Shown: piece by piece, positions 9,403 to 17,870 of the stretch | Position numbering within the stretch: the stretch's first letter is position 1 | Layout of the letters: each line of letters begins with the position of its first letter | Assembly: GCF_000317515.1 (NCBI RefSeq) | Contig: NC_019739.1 | Location: 82,046 to 146,045 of the forward strand | Reading direction: 5' to 3' | DNA length: 64,000 bases | From: Allocoleopsis franciscana PCC 7113 | Lineage (GTDB): Bacteria > Cyanobacteriota > Cyanobacteriia > Cyanobacteriales > Coleofasciculaceae | Made by a program: the position numbers and the translations under genes | Notes under the pieces: model-generated | The model's input: only the letters and a program-made list of their open reading frames with translations | Database searches by the model: none | What the model was told of the DNA's origin: nothing

Positions 9403-10770
9403 ATGACAACCACCAGCACTAAAACCAAAGAGAAAGTAGCTACACCTACCCTTAACCCCACTTCTCCCACCTCCTCAACCCCTCCCGTTACGTCCGACTC
9501 CAAACTCAACCCTGATACCACTGAACCCACACCCCAGACTAGCTTCAAAGCAACCCTCCACCCCTACACCCTTGCTGAGAAACTCGCACTGGTGATGAAG
9601 GCAATCCCCAAGAAAAATCCTTCGCATCCCATCTTCCTCAATCTGCTCGTTGAAGCCGATAAAAAGACTCAGACCTTAAAGCTAACAGCATTTGATTTAA
9701 GAACCTGCATCACCACCCGCTGTCCTGCCACTGTGGAGCAAGCGGGAACGTGGACAGTGAGCGCCAAATTACTAGAGAGTATGGTCAAAACCTTGTCAGA
9801 AGAACCCATTACCCTAGCAGTAAACCCAACTAGCCAACAAGTTGAGTTGATTTCAAACTTGAGCATATACCACCTACCAGGGCGATCGCCTTCCGATTAC
9901 CCAGCACTCCCTCTCTTACCTGCCGTCAGTCCTTTAACCCTCCCAGCTTCCGCATTCATCAGCGGACTAAGCGTACTAATCGCCGCCTCCAAGGACGAGA
10001 AGAAGCCAATTCTCAATGGTGCGAATTTCCGCCTTGAAGAAAAACTCTTTTCAATTGCCGCAACCGACGGGCATCGCTTAGCGGCTTATTCCCATAAACT
10101 TACCTCACCCGTCCTCCCGCAATCCTCTCAACCCTCCAAAACATCCGACACGAAGAGCGAGAAAGCATTTCAACCGATAGAACTGACTATTCCGACCAAG
10201 GACTTGCGCGATTTAGAGCAAATTATTGACTCAGAAGCAGTGGAAACCGTGAGCCTATACTACGACATCTCACAGCAGAAAGGCTCAGGCAGTGTTGTCG
10301 CCTTGGAAATCGGTAACCGAGAAACTACGGTTATCGCACGACTGCTGGACGGCACTTATCCGAACTGGCCTGATTTGCTCCCACGTACTTTTGAGCGTAC
10401 TTTCACTCTCAACCGCCATGCCTTCTTCAATGCAATGGAGCGCATCAGCATCTTAGCAGAGCAATCACAAGACCCGGAAAAGACTGTAGAAGTTGATATT
10501 GACGTAGCTCATAAAGAAATGCGCCTCAAGGTAGACACCCCGACAGCCGGTTCTGGAAGAGAAGCCGTTGGCATTGAGCGCATTAAAGGAGATGACATCT
10601 CTATCGCTTTCAACGCCAAATTTCTGCTTGATGGACTCAAAGCGATCGCCAGCGAACAAGTTCAATTACGCATCAACAGCAACTCAACACCTGTTGTTCT
10701 GGAGTCTGTAGGGAATCTGAGGTTCAGATATCTCATTATGCCAATTTTGGTTTCCCAACCCCAGAACTGA
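9403..10770 (+). CDS. dnaN: DNA polymerase III beta subunit (sliding clamp), plasmid copy
   Basis: 455 residues, longer than the usual ~370-390 because of a Thr/Pro/Ser-rich N-terminal extension of about 45 residues and an inserted Ser/Lys-rich loop. The three clamp domains are recognisable: ILNGANFRLEEKLFSIAATDGHRLAAY (domain 2 hallmark), YPNWPDLLPRTFERTFTLNRHAFFNAMERISILA, and the C-terminal FRYLIMPIL, which matches the clamp ending. The clamp holds polymerases and mismatch or ligase factors on DNA. A plasmid-borne divergent clamp may serve plasmid replication or substitute for the host clamp. Confidence 0.9.
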   Translation: MTTTSTKTKEKVATPTLNPTSPTSSTPPVTSDSKLNPDTTEPTPQTSFKATLHPYTLAEKLALVMKAIPKKNPSHPIFLNLLVEADKKTQTLKLTAFDLRTCITTRCPATVEQAGTWTVSAKLLESMVKTLSEEPITLAVNPTSQQVELISNLSIYHLPGRSPSDYPALPLLPAVSPLTLPASAFISGLSVLIAASKDEKKPILNGANFRLEEKLFSIAATDGHRLAAYSHKLTSPVLPQSSQPSKTSDTKSEKAFQPIELTIPTKDLRDLEQIIDSEAVETVSLYYDISQQKGSGSVVALEIGNRETTVIARLLDGTYPNWPDLLPRTFERTFTLNRHAFFNAMERISILAEQSQDPEKTVEVDIDVAHKEMRLKVDTPTAGSGREAVGIERIKGDDISIAFNAKFLLDGLKAIASEQVQLRINSNSTPVVLESVGNLRFRYLIMPILVSQPQN

Positions 10771-10876
10771 GCGATCAGAAAGCAACTTAACTCAGAGGTT
10801 GGACAAATTCACCAGCTTCTGAGTCCAAAATGCTTTGGACACTTTCTGCTTGGGTGAAACCGAGATAAAGAAACCC

Positions 10877-11488
10877 ATGTACAAAACTCCCAACACTAAT
10901 CTTACCTGGTCTACCCTCTCCGACTGGTGGCAATGCGTGCAAATACTGGAGAAGCGCTTCATACGTCCTTCCTCTCGTATCAGAAATCAAGCGACGGCTC
11001 ACCTCACTGCTTTACTGACCACTGACTTAATCGAACAGGAGCAAGATTTAGAGCAGCTCAAAGAACTCCTAGAGTTCTTCAAAGACAAGAAAGCGCAAAA
11101 TCGCGGATTTCATTTGCCTGCGAAAGGAAAAACAAGTGATGAACATCCCATCATGCAACTGATTAATCGCTTGCACAATCAACAGCAACGCGTCGAGCAG
11201 TTGGCATCCACTAGCGTTGGAGTGGAGGGAGAAACGTCTTCCCAAGTGGAAGCTACCTCAAAGGCAGAAAATGAAAGCTCTCAAGTCGAGTTAGACCCCA
11301 ACAACGAACAGACTCAACAGACAGCACCAAGCTCAGACAGCACTCAAGCATCGGTAGAAGAGGAAGCACAGCAGGCTCAGACCAATGCTGTTGACCCCTA
11401 TGACTATCGAGCTAACACAATAGACATCTCCGAAAATAGCCAAAAGCAGTCTCTGACTGCTTTTGAAGTATTTAACGCAGCCGGGTAA
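10877..11488 (+). CDS. Unknown protein downstream of dnaN
   Basis: 203 residues from ATG 10877; a TTG at 10835 would add 14 residues and is less likely. The first 100 residues are helical and charged (LEQEQDLEQLKELLEFFKDKK); the rest is low-complexity Glu/Gln/Ser/Thr, ending in LTAFEVFNAAG. No known domain. It follows dnaN on the same strand and may act with it. Confidence 0.5.
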   Translation: MYKTPNTNLTWSTLSDWWQCVQILEKRFIRPSSRIRNQATAHLTALLTTDLIEQEQDLEQLKELLEFFKDKKAQNRGFHLPAKGKTSDEHPIMQLINRLHNQQQRVEQLASTSVGVEGETSSQVEATSKAENESSQVELDPNNEQTQQTAPSSDSTQASVEEEAQQAQTNAVDPYDYRANTIDISENSQKQSLTAFEVFNAAG

Positions 11489-11489
11489 T

Positions 11490-12600
11490 TTGAACCATTT
11501 CAACGTTTTTATTAGGGCTACAGCTAATTCAAATCAATAATTATCCCAAATATATCTATTTTTTATCTAAAATGTTTATCGATTTAGTCGCAGACTGAGC
11601 TATTTATAAATAACGTCCCAATCCTTAATCTGACTAATCCACACACTAGAAGAATTATTCTCTGATAACTCTTGGCTCTTAGGCGAAACCTTTCTTGGGC
11701 TACACGGAAAATCTTTAGTAATCTAATTACGTGTTCAACAAATATTCTCTCACTCGCTTTCTCTCGATTTTTTTGTTTTTCTTCTTGGCTTAATTCCCTG
11801 GCTCTCGGCTTTTTTTGAGGAGTTTCTATTTGGACTTCTCCTATATAGCCTTTATCTCCTTTGAATTTTTGTGTTGGAGCTAACTTGGATTGACCTTCTC
11901 TCCAAATATTTATGTCGCTAGTCGGCCCTGGCTTTCCCACTATAACATCTACAATCTCTTGTCCATTTGGTGTGACAATTAATTGATTTTTCAAAGTATG
12001 GTTTTTCTTTTTGCCTGAATAAAACTTTTTTTGTTCTTGATAGTCCTTGGGTCTCGGTATTGGCTGTTCACAGCTATCCACTATTAACTCCAACTCGGCG
12101 AGAATTTCTTGCACCCATTTATACTCACCGGGATTTTTTTTTACTTGTTCCAGCAGACTAGCAGGCAGCAATTCCCTCAATAGCTCTGACCAGTAGTGAA
12201 ATATGTCATTCGCTGTTGATTCACTAACTCCGAACTGGACTCCTAGCATCTGGAATGTTGGCTCCGGGTGTAGATATACCAAAGTTAATATTATTTGGTC
12301 TTTGACTGATAGTTTTGGTCTTCTACCTCCTCCTGCCTTGTTTATCCTTACTTTTCTTTGCTCAATCTCGATATCTTTCTGTTGATGTAATAATTCAGCG
12401 GCAGCTATTAATTGCTGTAACTGTTCGTACTCTAGTCCAATTAATCGTTTACTTTCTTGTTGATTTTTTTCAAGGTACTCTGGTATATTACTCATTTTAC
12501 TGTAAAAATTAAAAAGTAAATTATAATATTACCACTTTATTTTCGGTTTTTAATTATATTTCGGAGATGTCTATTATACATGGCAACATCAACGGCTACT
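11490..12600. mobile_element. IS5-like insertion sequence (ends not resolved)
   Basis: A single transposase gene with AT-rich flanks lies between two genes of a presumed replication operon, in opposite orientation to them. I could not find a convincing pair of terminal inverted repeats or a target duplication by eye, so the outer limits are approximate. Confidence 0.6.
11584..12495 (-). CDS. IS5-family transposase (HTH_Tnp_4 / DDE_Tnp_4 type)
   Basis: 303 residues. An N-terminal helix-turn-helix region includes LSVKDQIILTLVYLHPEPTFQMLGVQFGVSES. The DDE catalytic core follows: LIVDSCEQPI (first Asp), KGDKGYIG (second Asp) and ERIFVEHVIRLLK (Glu). The length fits a complete, uninterrupted transposase, so the element may still be active. 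Its orientation opposes dnaN and the following gene, which it separates. Confidence 0.88.
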   Translation of the reverse strand: MSNIPEYLEKNQQESKRLIGLEYEQLQQLIAAAELLHQQKDIEIEQRKVRINKAGGGRRPKLSVKDQIILTLVYLHPEPTFQMLGVQFGVSESTANDIFHYWSELLRELLPASLLEQVKKNPGEYKWVQEILAELELIVDSCEQPIPRPKDYQEQKKFYSGKKKNHTLKNQLIVTPNGQEIVDVIVGKPGPTSDINIWREGQSKLAPTQKFKGDKGYIGEVQIETPQKKPRARELSQEEKQKNREKASERIFVEHVIRLLKIFRVAQERFRLRAKSYQRIILLVCGLVRLRIGTLFINSSVCD

Positions 12601-12634
12601 GGAGATGTACGCTCTTGGAGTTGGGGACATCACG

Positions 12635-13321
12635 ATGATTGACAAGACTAACCCCAACCTGAAGCAGCTTCAATCTATACATCGGAAACTGCGAAAGTAC
12701 ATTGTCGAGCAACTTGACGTTCTGTTACTAGAGGCAGAACATCAACCCTTATTAGCGGAACTCAACTGCCAAGTTGACCCCGATGAGATTGAGCTATTTA
12801 ACGAACTCAAAGAAATGAACAATCTCGCTTCTAAAGATAAAACGTATTTAGCCGAACTAGAGGTAAAAATTGCTCACGCTCTGAGTGAACTGCTCATCAC
12901 CCTTAATAAAAAACGAATGAATGAGCGCTCTGATTCTAAGTATCAAAGTGACCAACCCTGCAATTTCTCTAACTCGTTTGATGCCCCAGAAGTAGAAGGA
13001 GTAGAAACCATTCCTCTTGCCCATGCTGAAACTTTAATGGCAAGACAGTACAATGATTCTTTTGAGAATATTGCTACTGCCGTTGAGAGCCAGAACCATG
13101 ATTTGAGTGTGACTGTTGCTTCTCCTGTAAAAAGCATAGAAGAGAGAGCCAAAGAACGGAAATTGAGAATGTACGCAGAAGCCAAGGCTTGGTACGAGAC
13201 GAATGGGTTAATAGACGGAGAGATTGCCGGAATACAAGTTCAAGACTGCTCTAACCCCAAGAACACGTCAAGCTCATCAGATAACGCCCCTAATATCTCT
13301 AAAGACGAGCTACCTTTCTAA
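12635..13321 (+). CDS. Unknown protein with an SSB-like C-terminal tail
   Basis: 228 residues from the ATG at 12635, preceded by GGGGA at a good distance; an ATG at 12605 has GGAG too close. The N-terminal 110 residues are helical and Leu/Glu-rich. A disordered Ser/Asn-rich stretch follows and the protein ends KDELPF. Bacterial single-stranded-DNA-binding proteins end in DDDIPF-like tails that recruit DNA-repair and replication proteins; no OB-fold is evident here. Before the IS insertion it was probably co-transcribed with dnaN and the 203-residue gene. Confidence 0.55.
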   Translation: MIDKTNPNLKQLQSIHRKLRKYIVEQLDVLLLEAEHQPLLAELNCQVDPDEIELFNELKEMNNLASKDKTYLAELEVKIAHALSELLITLNKKRMNERSDSKYQSDQPCNFSNSFDAPEVEGVETIPLAHAETLMARQYNDSFENIATAVESQNHDLSVTVASPVKSIEERAKERKLRMYAEAKAWYETNGLIDGEIAGIQVQDCSNPKNTSSSSDNAPNISKDELPF

Positions 13322-13356
13322 AAACACAAAAGCCCCTGTTGCGTACAAGTTATGAA

Positions 13357-13391
13357 ACAAGTCCCGATGGTTGAGAAGCATTGGGACTTGT
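13357..13391. terminator. Long hairpin downstream of the tail protein
   Basis: ACAAGTCCCGATG and CATTGGGACTTGT pair across a 9-base loop (one G-T pair). No T-tract follows, so it could be a terminator-like hairpin or a transposon remnant. The rest of 13322-13619 shows nothing else. Confidence 0.45.
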
Positions 13392-13619
13392 TGTATGGCA
13401 CAAATAACCTACTTTATTTAGCAGATTCAGAGAAGATTTTATGAACTTATTGAAGTCTCCGAAATTTCATTTGCTTATTTTGATTTAATTTCTAATATTC
13501 CCGTGCTTAAAAAAATCGATTAAGTTTATTTTGCCAGCAATATATCCAGGTATAGAGGAGGATTTTAGAGATAAAATATAATATTGTACAAAGCTCAAAA
13601 AGACAGATTAAGAATAGGT

Positions 13620-13862
13620 ATGTCAACCCATATCAACCAAACGAGTGCTAATTTCATTCTCAAGTCAAAGGATGGAAACGATGAAGTCTTTCTCGGTATG
13701 GTAATTGAAGACACTCTCGCTTACCTGGAATTTCAAGATTCTAGAGAAAATGTCTTGGGGGAAATTGCTTTTGCTATTAAAAACGGCAGATTATTAGCCC
13801 GTATTAACCGTACTGGGTATAGCAAAGAGTCACCTCAAGAAATTCCCCTCTTTCACCTGTGA
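13620..13862 (+). CDS. Small unknown protein
   Basis: 80 residues from the ATG at 13620; a TTG at 13584 adds 12 residues without a better ribosome-binding site. It is predicted mostly beta (NFILKSKDGNDEVFLGMVIEDTLAYLEFQD). It precedes the macro-domain gene by 76 bp on the same strand and may belong to that operon. No family recognised. Confidence 0.45.
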   Translation: MSTHINQTSANFILKSKDGNDEVFLGMVIEDTLAYLEFQDSRENVLGEIAFAIKNGRLLARINRTGYSKESPQEIPLFHL

Positions 13863-13938
13863 AGTGAAAAGCAAGTGAGTTGGCAGGTGGATGCTATTCG
13901 CTTTGCGTGCAAGCAGGCATTCTCTTTCCTTAAGAACT

Positions 13939-15459
13939 ATGGAATTAATTCAAGTCATTAACGGCGATCGCGAAGGTTGGGTGGGGCAAAATTGTATTTA
14001 TGTAGGTAGGTCAAATCCACGTCGGGGGTTGCTCCAATCCAGTCCCCTCGCTAATCCTTTTCATATTGTCAAGGACGGCAACCGACCTACTGTTGTACAG
14101 AAGTACCGCACTTGGCTAAACACTGAAATTACCAAGAGTATGAGGGGAGAGTACAGCCGAGCATTTGAAGAACTCAAGCGCATCAGGGACAAGGTTCTAG
14201 CTGGAGAGAAGGTCAAACTTGCTTGCTATTGCTTTCCTCTAGAATGCCATGCCAGTGTTGTCAAAGAGCAGGTTGAAAAGATGGTAGCAATTGCCTTTAG
14301 AGCCAAAGCTGAAAAAGATCGACTAACTCAAGCCCGACAATCTATGCAACCAATCAACCAAACCAGTCATCTGAACATAGTCCAGCAAGACCTCCTGTGC
14401 GTTGAGCAGGGAGTAATTGTGCAGCAAGTGAACTGTCGTCATGTGATGGGAAGGGGACTTGCTCAAGCCATCAAGCAGAGGTGGCCTGTTGTGGAGGAAG
14501 CTTATCGTCGCAAGCAGTGGAAGCTGGGAGATGTTCAGCTAGTACAAGTCTCTTCATCGCTTTATATTGCCAATGTCGCTGGACAAGATGGTTACGGAAC
14601 AGATAAACGCTACACTGACTACGATGCTCTTCGCACAGGCTTGCGCCGAGTTAATGCCTGGGCTACTCAAAAGGGAAAGCAAATACACATTCCAGCAGGA
14701 ATCGGTTGCGGGTTAGGAGGGGGGAATTGGGATGTAGTTCAAGACATTATCCAAACCGAATGTCCTAACGCTATTATCTGTAGCAAAGAGCCGCTCAGAC
14801 ACAACGGGAATCTCTCACATACTGCAAATGGCACTGTTCCCGAAAAAGTCTTAACTGTAGCATTTACAGGCAACAGAACCCAGAAGTTCCGCGATCGGGA
14901 AGAACAGGAAAAAACTATTCAGGCGTTGTCACTGATGATAAACCGAGCGATAACCCGTGCTTGTGAACTCGGATACAGCAAAATATCTTTTATCAGCGGG
15001 GTAGCACCTGGAGTCGATACGTGGGGTGCAAACCTGGTAATGAAGCTGGCTCAACAAAGGCAGGATATAAAAGTGGAACTCACAGCTGCCGTTCCCTGTA
15101 AAACTTTCCCCTCAGTGTGGTCAGCCGACCACAAACAGGATTACGAGCGCATAATTAAACAAGCTAACTTTGTACATTACGTGAGCGATCGCCCCTACAG
15201 CAACCCACAACAGTTGCATAGAAGAAACGAATGGATGTGCGACCAATTAACTGGATCGGACGATCTGGTTTTAGCTGTCCACAATGGTAGCGCTGGTGGT
15301 ACCCAGAAATGTATTAACTACGCCGTGCGCCTTCAAAAAGCCATAGTTGTGTATGAACCCAGAACTGAAAAGTTCACCAGGCTGGGCAATTGGTCTAGAG
15401 AAGCAACACGAATCATCCCTAAGCAGCCATCTCGTCAGTCAATGGACTACGAGCGTTGA
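13939..15459 (+). CDS. DUF4326-macro-SLOG (DUF1273/YspA-like) three-domain protein
   Basis: 506 residues from ATG 13939 (an ATG-like start at 13891 adds a non-conserved leader). Domain 1 (about 1-115) is DUF4326: YVGRSNPRRG, SPLANPF, KYRTWL and ACYCFPLECH. Domain 2 (about 144-283) is a macro domain: IVQQDLLC, VNCRHVMGRGLA and PAGIGCGLGGGNWDVV, the ADP-ribose-binding loops. Domain 3 (about 304-485) is a SLOG/YspA-type Rossmann domain: VAFTGNRTQKF and SGVAPGVDTWGANL. Macro domains bind or hydrolyse ADP-ribose and SLOG domains bind nucleotide-derived ligands, so the protein probably senses or processes an ADP-ribose-type metabolite. It sits 64 bp before a Septu-like pair. Confidence 0.8.
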   Translation: MELIQVINGDREGWVGQNCIYVGRSNPRRGLLQSSPLANPFHIVKDGNRPTVVQKYRTWLNTEITKSMRGEYSRAFEELKRIRDKVLAGEKVKLACYCFPLECHASVVKEQVEKMVAIAFRAKAEKDRLTQARQSMQPINQTSHLNIVQQDLLCVEQGVIVQQVNCRHVMGRGLAQAIKQRWPVVEEAYRRKQWKLGDVQLVQVSSSLYIANVAGQDGYGTDKRYTDYDALRTGLRRVNAWATQKGKQIHIPAGIGCGLGGGNWDVVQDIIQTECPNAIICSKEPLRHNGNLSHTANGTVPEKVLTVAFTGNRTQKFRDREEQEKTIQALSLMINRAITRACELGYSKISFISGVAPGVDTWGANLVMKLAQQRQDIKVELTAAVPCKTFPSVWSADHKQDYERIIKQANFVHYVSDRPYSNPQQLHRRNEWMCDQLTGSDDLVLAVHNGSAGGTQKCINYAVRLQKAIVVYEPRTEKFTRLGNWSREATRIIPKQPSRQSMDYER

Positions 15460-15523
15460 CACTCCCAAAGCAACTATTACGGCGCTTAGCAGAAAACAAT
15501 TTAAAACAACTCCGCAGCCAGAA

Positions 15524-16774
15524 ATGTTAAAAGAACTTCACCTCAAGCAAGTCGGACCTGCACCCAAATTTGATGTTGACTTTGCCGATAGACTCAATAT
15601 CTTCACAGGCGATAACGGCTTAGGCAAAACCTTTTTATTAGATGTAGTTTGGTATTCCTTAACCGGAACGTGGATAGATAATCCTGTATTTCCACAACTT
15701 ACTGAAGAAACTCCCACAATTTATTGCAGCTTTATTAATCAAAAAACGGGTGGATCTACAACTTTTGATAGTCATTTTGATTTTGAAAAACAAAAATGGA
15801 TTGGCCGCACTTTGCCACCTTTACTAGGGAGTCTAGTCATATACGTTCGTGTCGATGGTGGATTCTCAGTTTTCGACCCAGCCCGTAGTCTTTCAACTGC
15901 TGCTCCGTTAATTGCTTATCAATTTAGTCATTACACACTTTGGAACGGTTTAAGATCCGAGGGTGGTCAAGTCTTATGCAATGGTCTTATCCAAGATTGG
16001 GTCAAGTGGCAGAACCAACCCGACCGAACAACTTTTCAACTGTTATCTCGCGTCATTAGACAACTTTCACCCCATCCAAATGAATGGATGGAACCTGGGG
16101 AACCGATGCGAGTTTCAGTGGAAGACGTGCGCGACATTCCTACAATTCAAATGCCCTATGGGACAGTACCCGTCATCCAGGCATCAGCCGGAATGAAACG
16201 TATTTTAGGACTCGCTTATTTACTAGTCTGGACTTGGTACGAACACCTGCAAGCCTCTAAACTGCGTAAACGACAACCTTTAGACCAAATTATTTTGCTA
16301 ATGGATGAAGTTGAGTCTCACCTCCATCCCCAGTGGCAACGTTCAATTATGCCAGCCGTTTTAGAAGTAGCCACAGGATTACAGAAACAGATGAAAATTC
16401 AAGCATTTGCTACTACTCATTCTCCTCTAGTACTTGCTTCATTAGAACCGATATTTAATGAAGAAAGCGACAGATTGTTTTTATTTGAATTGCAGGAAGA
16501 GGAAGTTACATTAAATGAATTTCCCTGGACAAAACAAGGGGATACAGTTGGATGGTTAACCTCAGAAATTTTTGGACTAAAACAGGCGCGTTCTAAAGAA
16601 GCTGAAATCGCCATTGAAGCAGCAGAAGCCTGGATGCGTCATGACAATATGAATACTTTCCCCGAACACTTGAGAAACCAGCCACAAATTCAGCAGCAAC
16701 TCGAACGACTTCTCCCTGGACATGATCCCTTCTGGCCTCGTTGGATTGTCACAGTGGAGAAACGACGGGCATGA
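15524..16774 (+). CDS. Septu PtuA-like ABC/SMC-type ATPase
   Basis: 416 residues from ATG 15524, where the conserved LKELHLKQVGP strand begins; the frame extends upstream into the previous gene but without homology. Walker A GDNGLGKT 29-36, Walker B LLMDE 258-262 with ESHLHPQWQ just after, and a switch segment FATTHSPLVLASLEP. This is the AAA_21/OLD-like ATPase arrangement seen in PtuA of Septu and in retron-associated ATPases. It overlaps the next gene by 4 bases (ATGA), so the two products are made together. Anti-phage function is inferred from this pairing. Confidence 0.78.
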   Translation: MLKELHLKQVGPAPKFDVDFADRLNIFTGDNGLGKTFLLDVVWYSLTGTWIDNPVFPQLTEETPTIYCSFINQKTGGSTTFDSHFDFEKQKWIGRTLPPLLGSLVIYVRVDGGFSVFDPARSLSTAAPLIAYQFSHYTLWNGLRSEGGQVLCNGLIQDWVKWQNQPDRTTFQLLSRVIRQLSPHPNEWMEPGEPMRVSVEDVRDIPTIQMPYGTVPVIQASAGMKRILGLAYLLVWTWYEHLQASKLRKRQPLDQIILLMDEVESHLHPQWQRSIMPAVLEVATGLQKQMKIQAFATTHSPLVLASLEPIFNEESDRLFLFELQEEEVTLNEFPWTKQGDTVGWLTSEIFGLKQARSKEAEIAIEAAEAWMRHDNMNTFPEHLRNQPQIQQQLERLLPGHDPFWPRWIVTVEKRRA

Positions 16775-17373
16775 TGCGGTTTAATCCTCCACCAGAACCC
16801 CCAGAGTTCGACCAAAAGGCTCGACAACCGGGAAATACTTGGTTAGCCAAAAATCCAGGAAAAAGACCAAAAGATCTCTGGTCTCCCTTCACAAGTCAGC
16901 TAGCTGATGGTTTTCAAAGTCTCTGCGGCTATTCAGCTATGTATCAGCCTACGGGAACTGTAGACCACTATTTGAGCTGCAAGAATTATCCAGAACAGGC
17001 TTACGAGTGGAGCAATTATCGCTTTGCTTCTGGCTGGATTAACAGTAGCAAACGCACAGTGGATGACCAAGTACTCGACCCTTTTGAGGTCGAAGATGAT
17101 TGGTTTGAAATCCTGCTCCCTTCCTTGCAGTTAATGTTAACCGATGCTGTGCCACCTCAGGAACGGGAAAGGGCAGAATTTACTCTTCACAGACTGCATC
17201 TACAGGATGATGAACGAGTTATCCGCCAGCGTCAGCAGTGGTATCAGCTTTACCTTGATGGTGACCTGACACTGGAAGGACTCGAAAAGAAAGCTCCATT
17301 GATTGCTCGTGCTGTCAGAAAACAGCAACAAAACAGTTCAGCCAACGAATCTTCCCCGCATACACCGCCTTAG
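16771..17373 (+). CDS. PtuB-like HNH nuclease-type protein
   Basis: 200 residues. The start ATGATG overlaps the ATPase stop, which fixes the start at 16771. N-terminal PPPEPPEF, then SLCGYSAMY, VDHYLSC (Asp65-His66), EWSNYRFASGWINSSK (Asn82, Asn91, Lys94): the HNH layout of PtuB/TIGR02646-like proteins. The paired cysteines that bind structural zinc in typical HNH proteins are only partly present (CGYS rather than CxxC, and INSSK where CNSxK is usual). In Septu the HNH subunit cleaves nucleic acid when the ATPase senses infection. Catalytic competence here is uncertain. Confidence 0.65.
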   Translation: MMRFNPPPEPPEFDQKARQPGNTWLAKNPGKRPKDLWSPFTSQLADGFQSLCGYSAMYQPTGTVDHYLSCKNYPEQAYEWSNYRFASGWINSSKRTVDDQVLDPFEVEDDWFEILLPSLQLMLTDAVPPQERERAEFTLHRLHLQDDERVIRQRQQWYQLYLDGDLTLEGLEKKAPLIARAVRKQQQNSSANESSPHTPP

Positions 17374-17543
17374 CCACTGTTTTCGCGAACCAACTCCCTT
17401 TTTCCATATCCCGTGAAAAGTCAGCTTTTCTTTCAGATATCTTTGATAGTGTCATTGCCTTGACTTGACTCCTCTTCGGTAGATTGGCAGACAATACAAT
17501 GCTGATGTTTACTTAGAGAAGTGAGTTCTACAAGGAATCTGTC

Positions 17544-17861
17544 GTGAGCTTTAGTGAGGAAGAGCGAACTAACCGAGTGTTAGTTGAGTTGGACGATGGC
17601 ACTCCCATCTATGTTGAGGTGGCTCAGGTAGGACGAGAAGATGTAAGTTTTGATACCAAGTCCTTTCAGCCTGTTGCTGACTCGATCGAAAAAATTGTCC
17701 GAGCCGTGGCAGCACCTATCCGCAAGGTTAGCCCCACGAAAGCGAGTGTCAAGTTTGGGCTAGAAATTGCAATTGAACAAGGCAGTCTAGTGGCAGTCAT
17801 TGTTCGAGGAACGAGCAAAGCGAACTTGGAGATTACGATGGAGTGGTCTAGAGAAAAGTAG
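17544..17861 (+). CDS. Trypsin-co-occurring domain 1 (CU044_2847-like) protein
   Basis: 105 residues, GTG start with AAGGAA upstream. The beta-rich pattern RVLVELDDGTPIYVEV ... ASVKFGLEIAIEQGSLVAVIVRGTSKANLEITMEWSR matches the small domain found next to trypsin-like proteases in conflict systems of multicellular bacteria. It ends 9 bp before the trypsin-CHAT gene and is almost certainly co-transcribed. It probably acts as an adaptor or regulator of the protease; this is inferred from gene neighbourhood. Confidence 0.75.
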   Translation: MSFSEEERTNRVLVELDDGTPIYVEVAQVGREDVSFDTKSFQPVADSIEKIVRAVAAPIRKVSPTKASVKFGLEIAIEQGSLVAVIVRGTSKANLEITMEWSREK

Positions 17862-17870
17862 GGATGGAGG

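Noticed and set aside
11489..12604. Exact IS boundaries, with GGCTAC seen on both flanks
   Set aside because: GGCTAC is short and no inverted repeats lie next to it, so it is not a supported target duplication.
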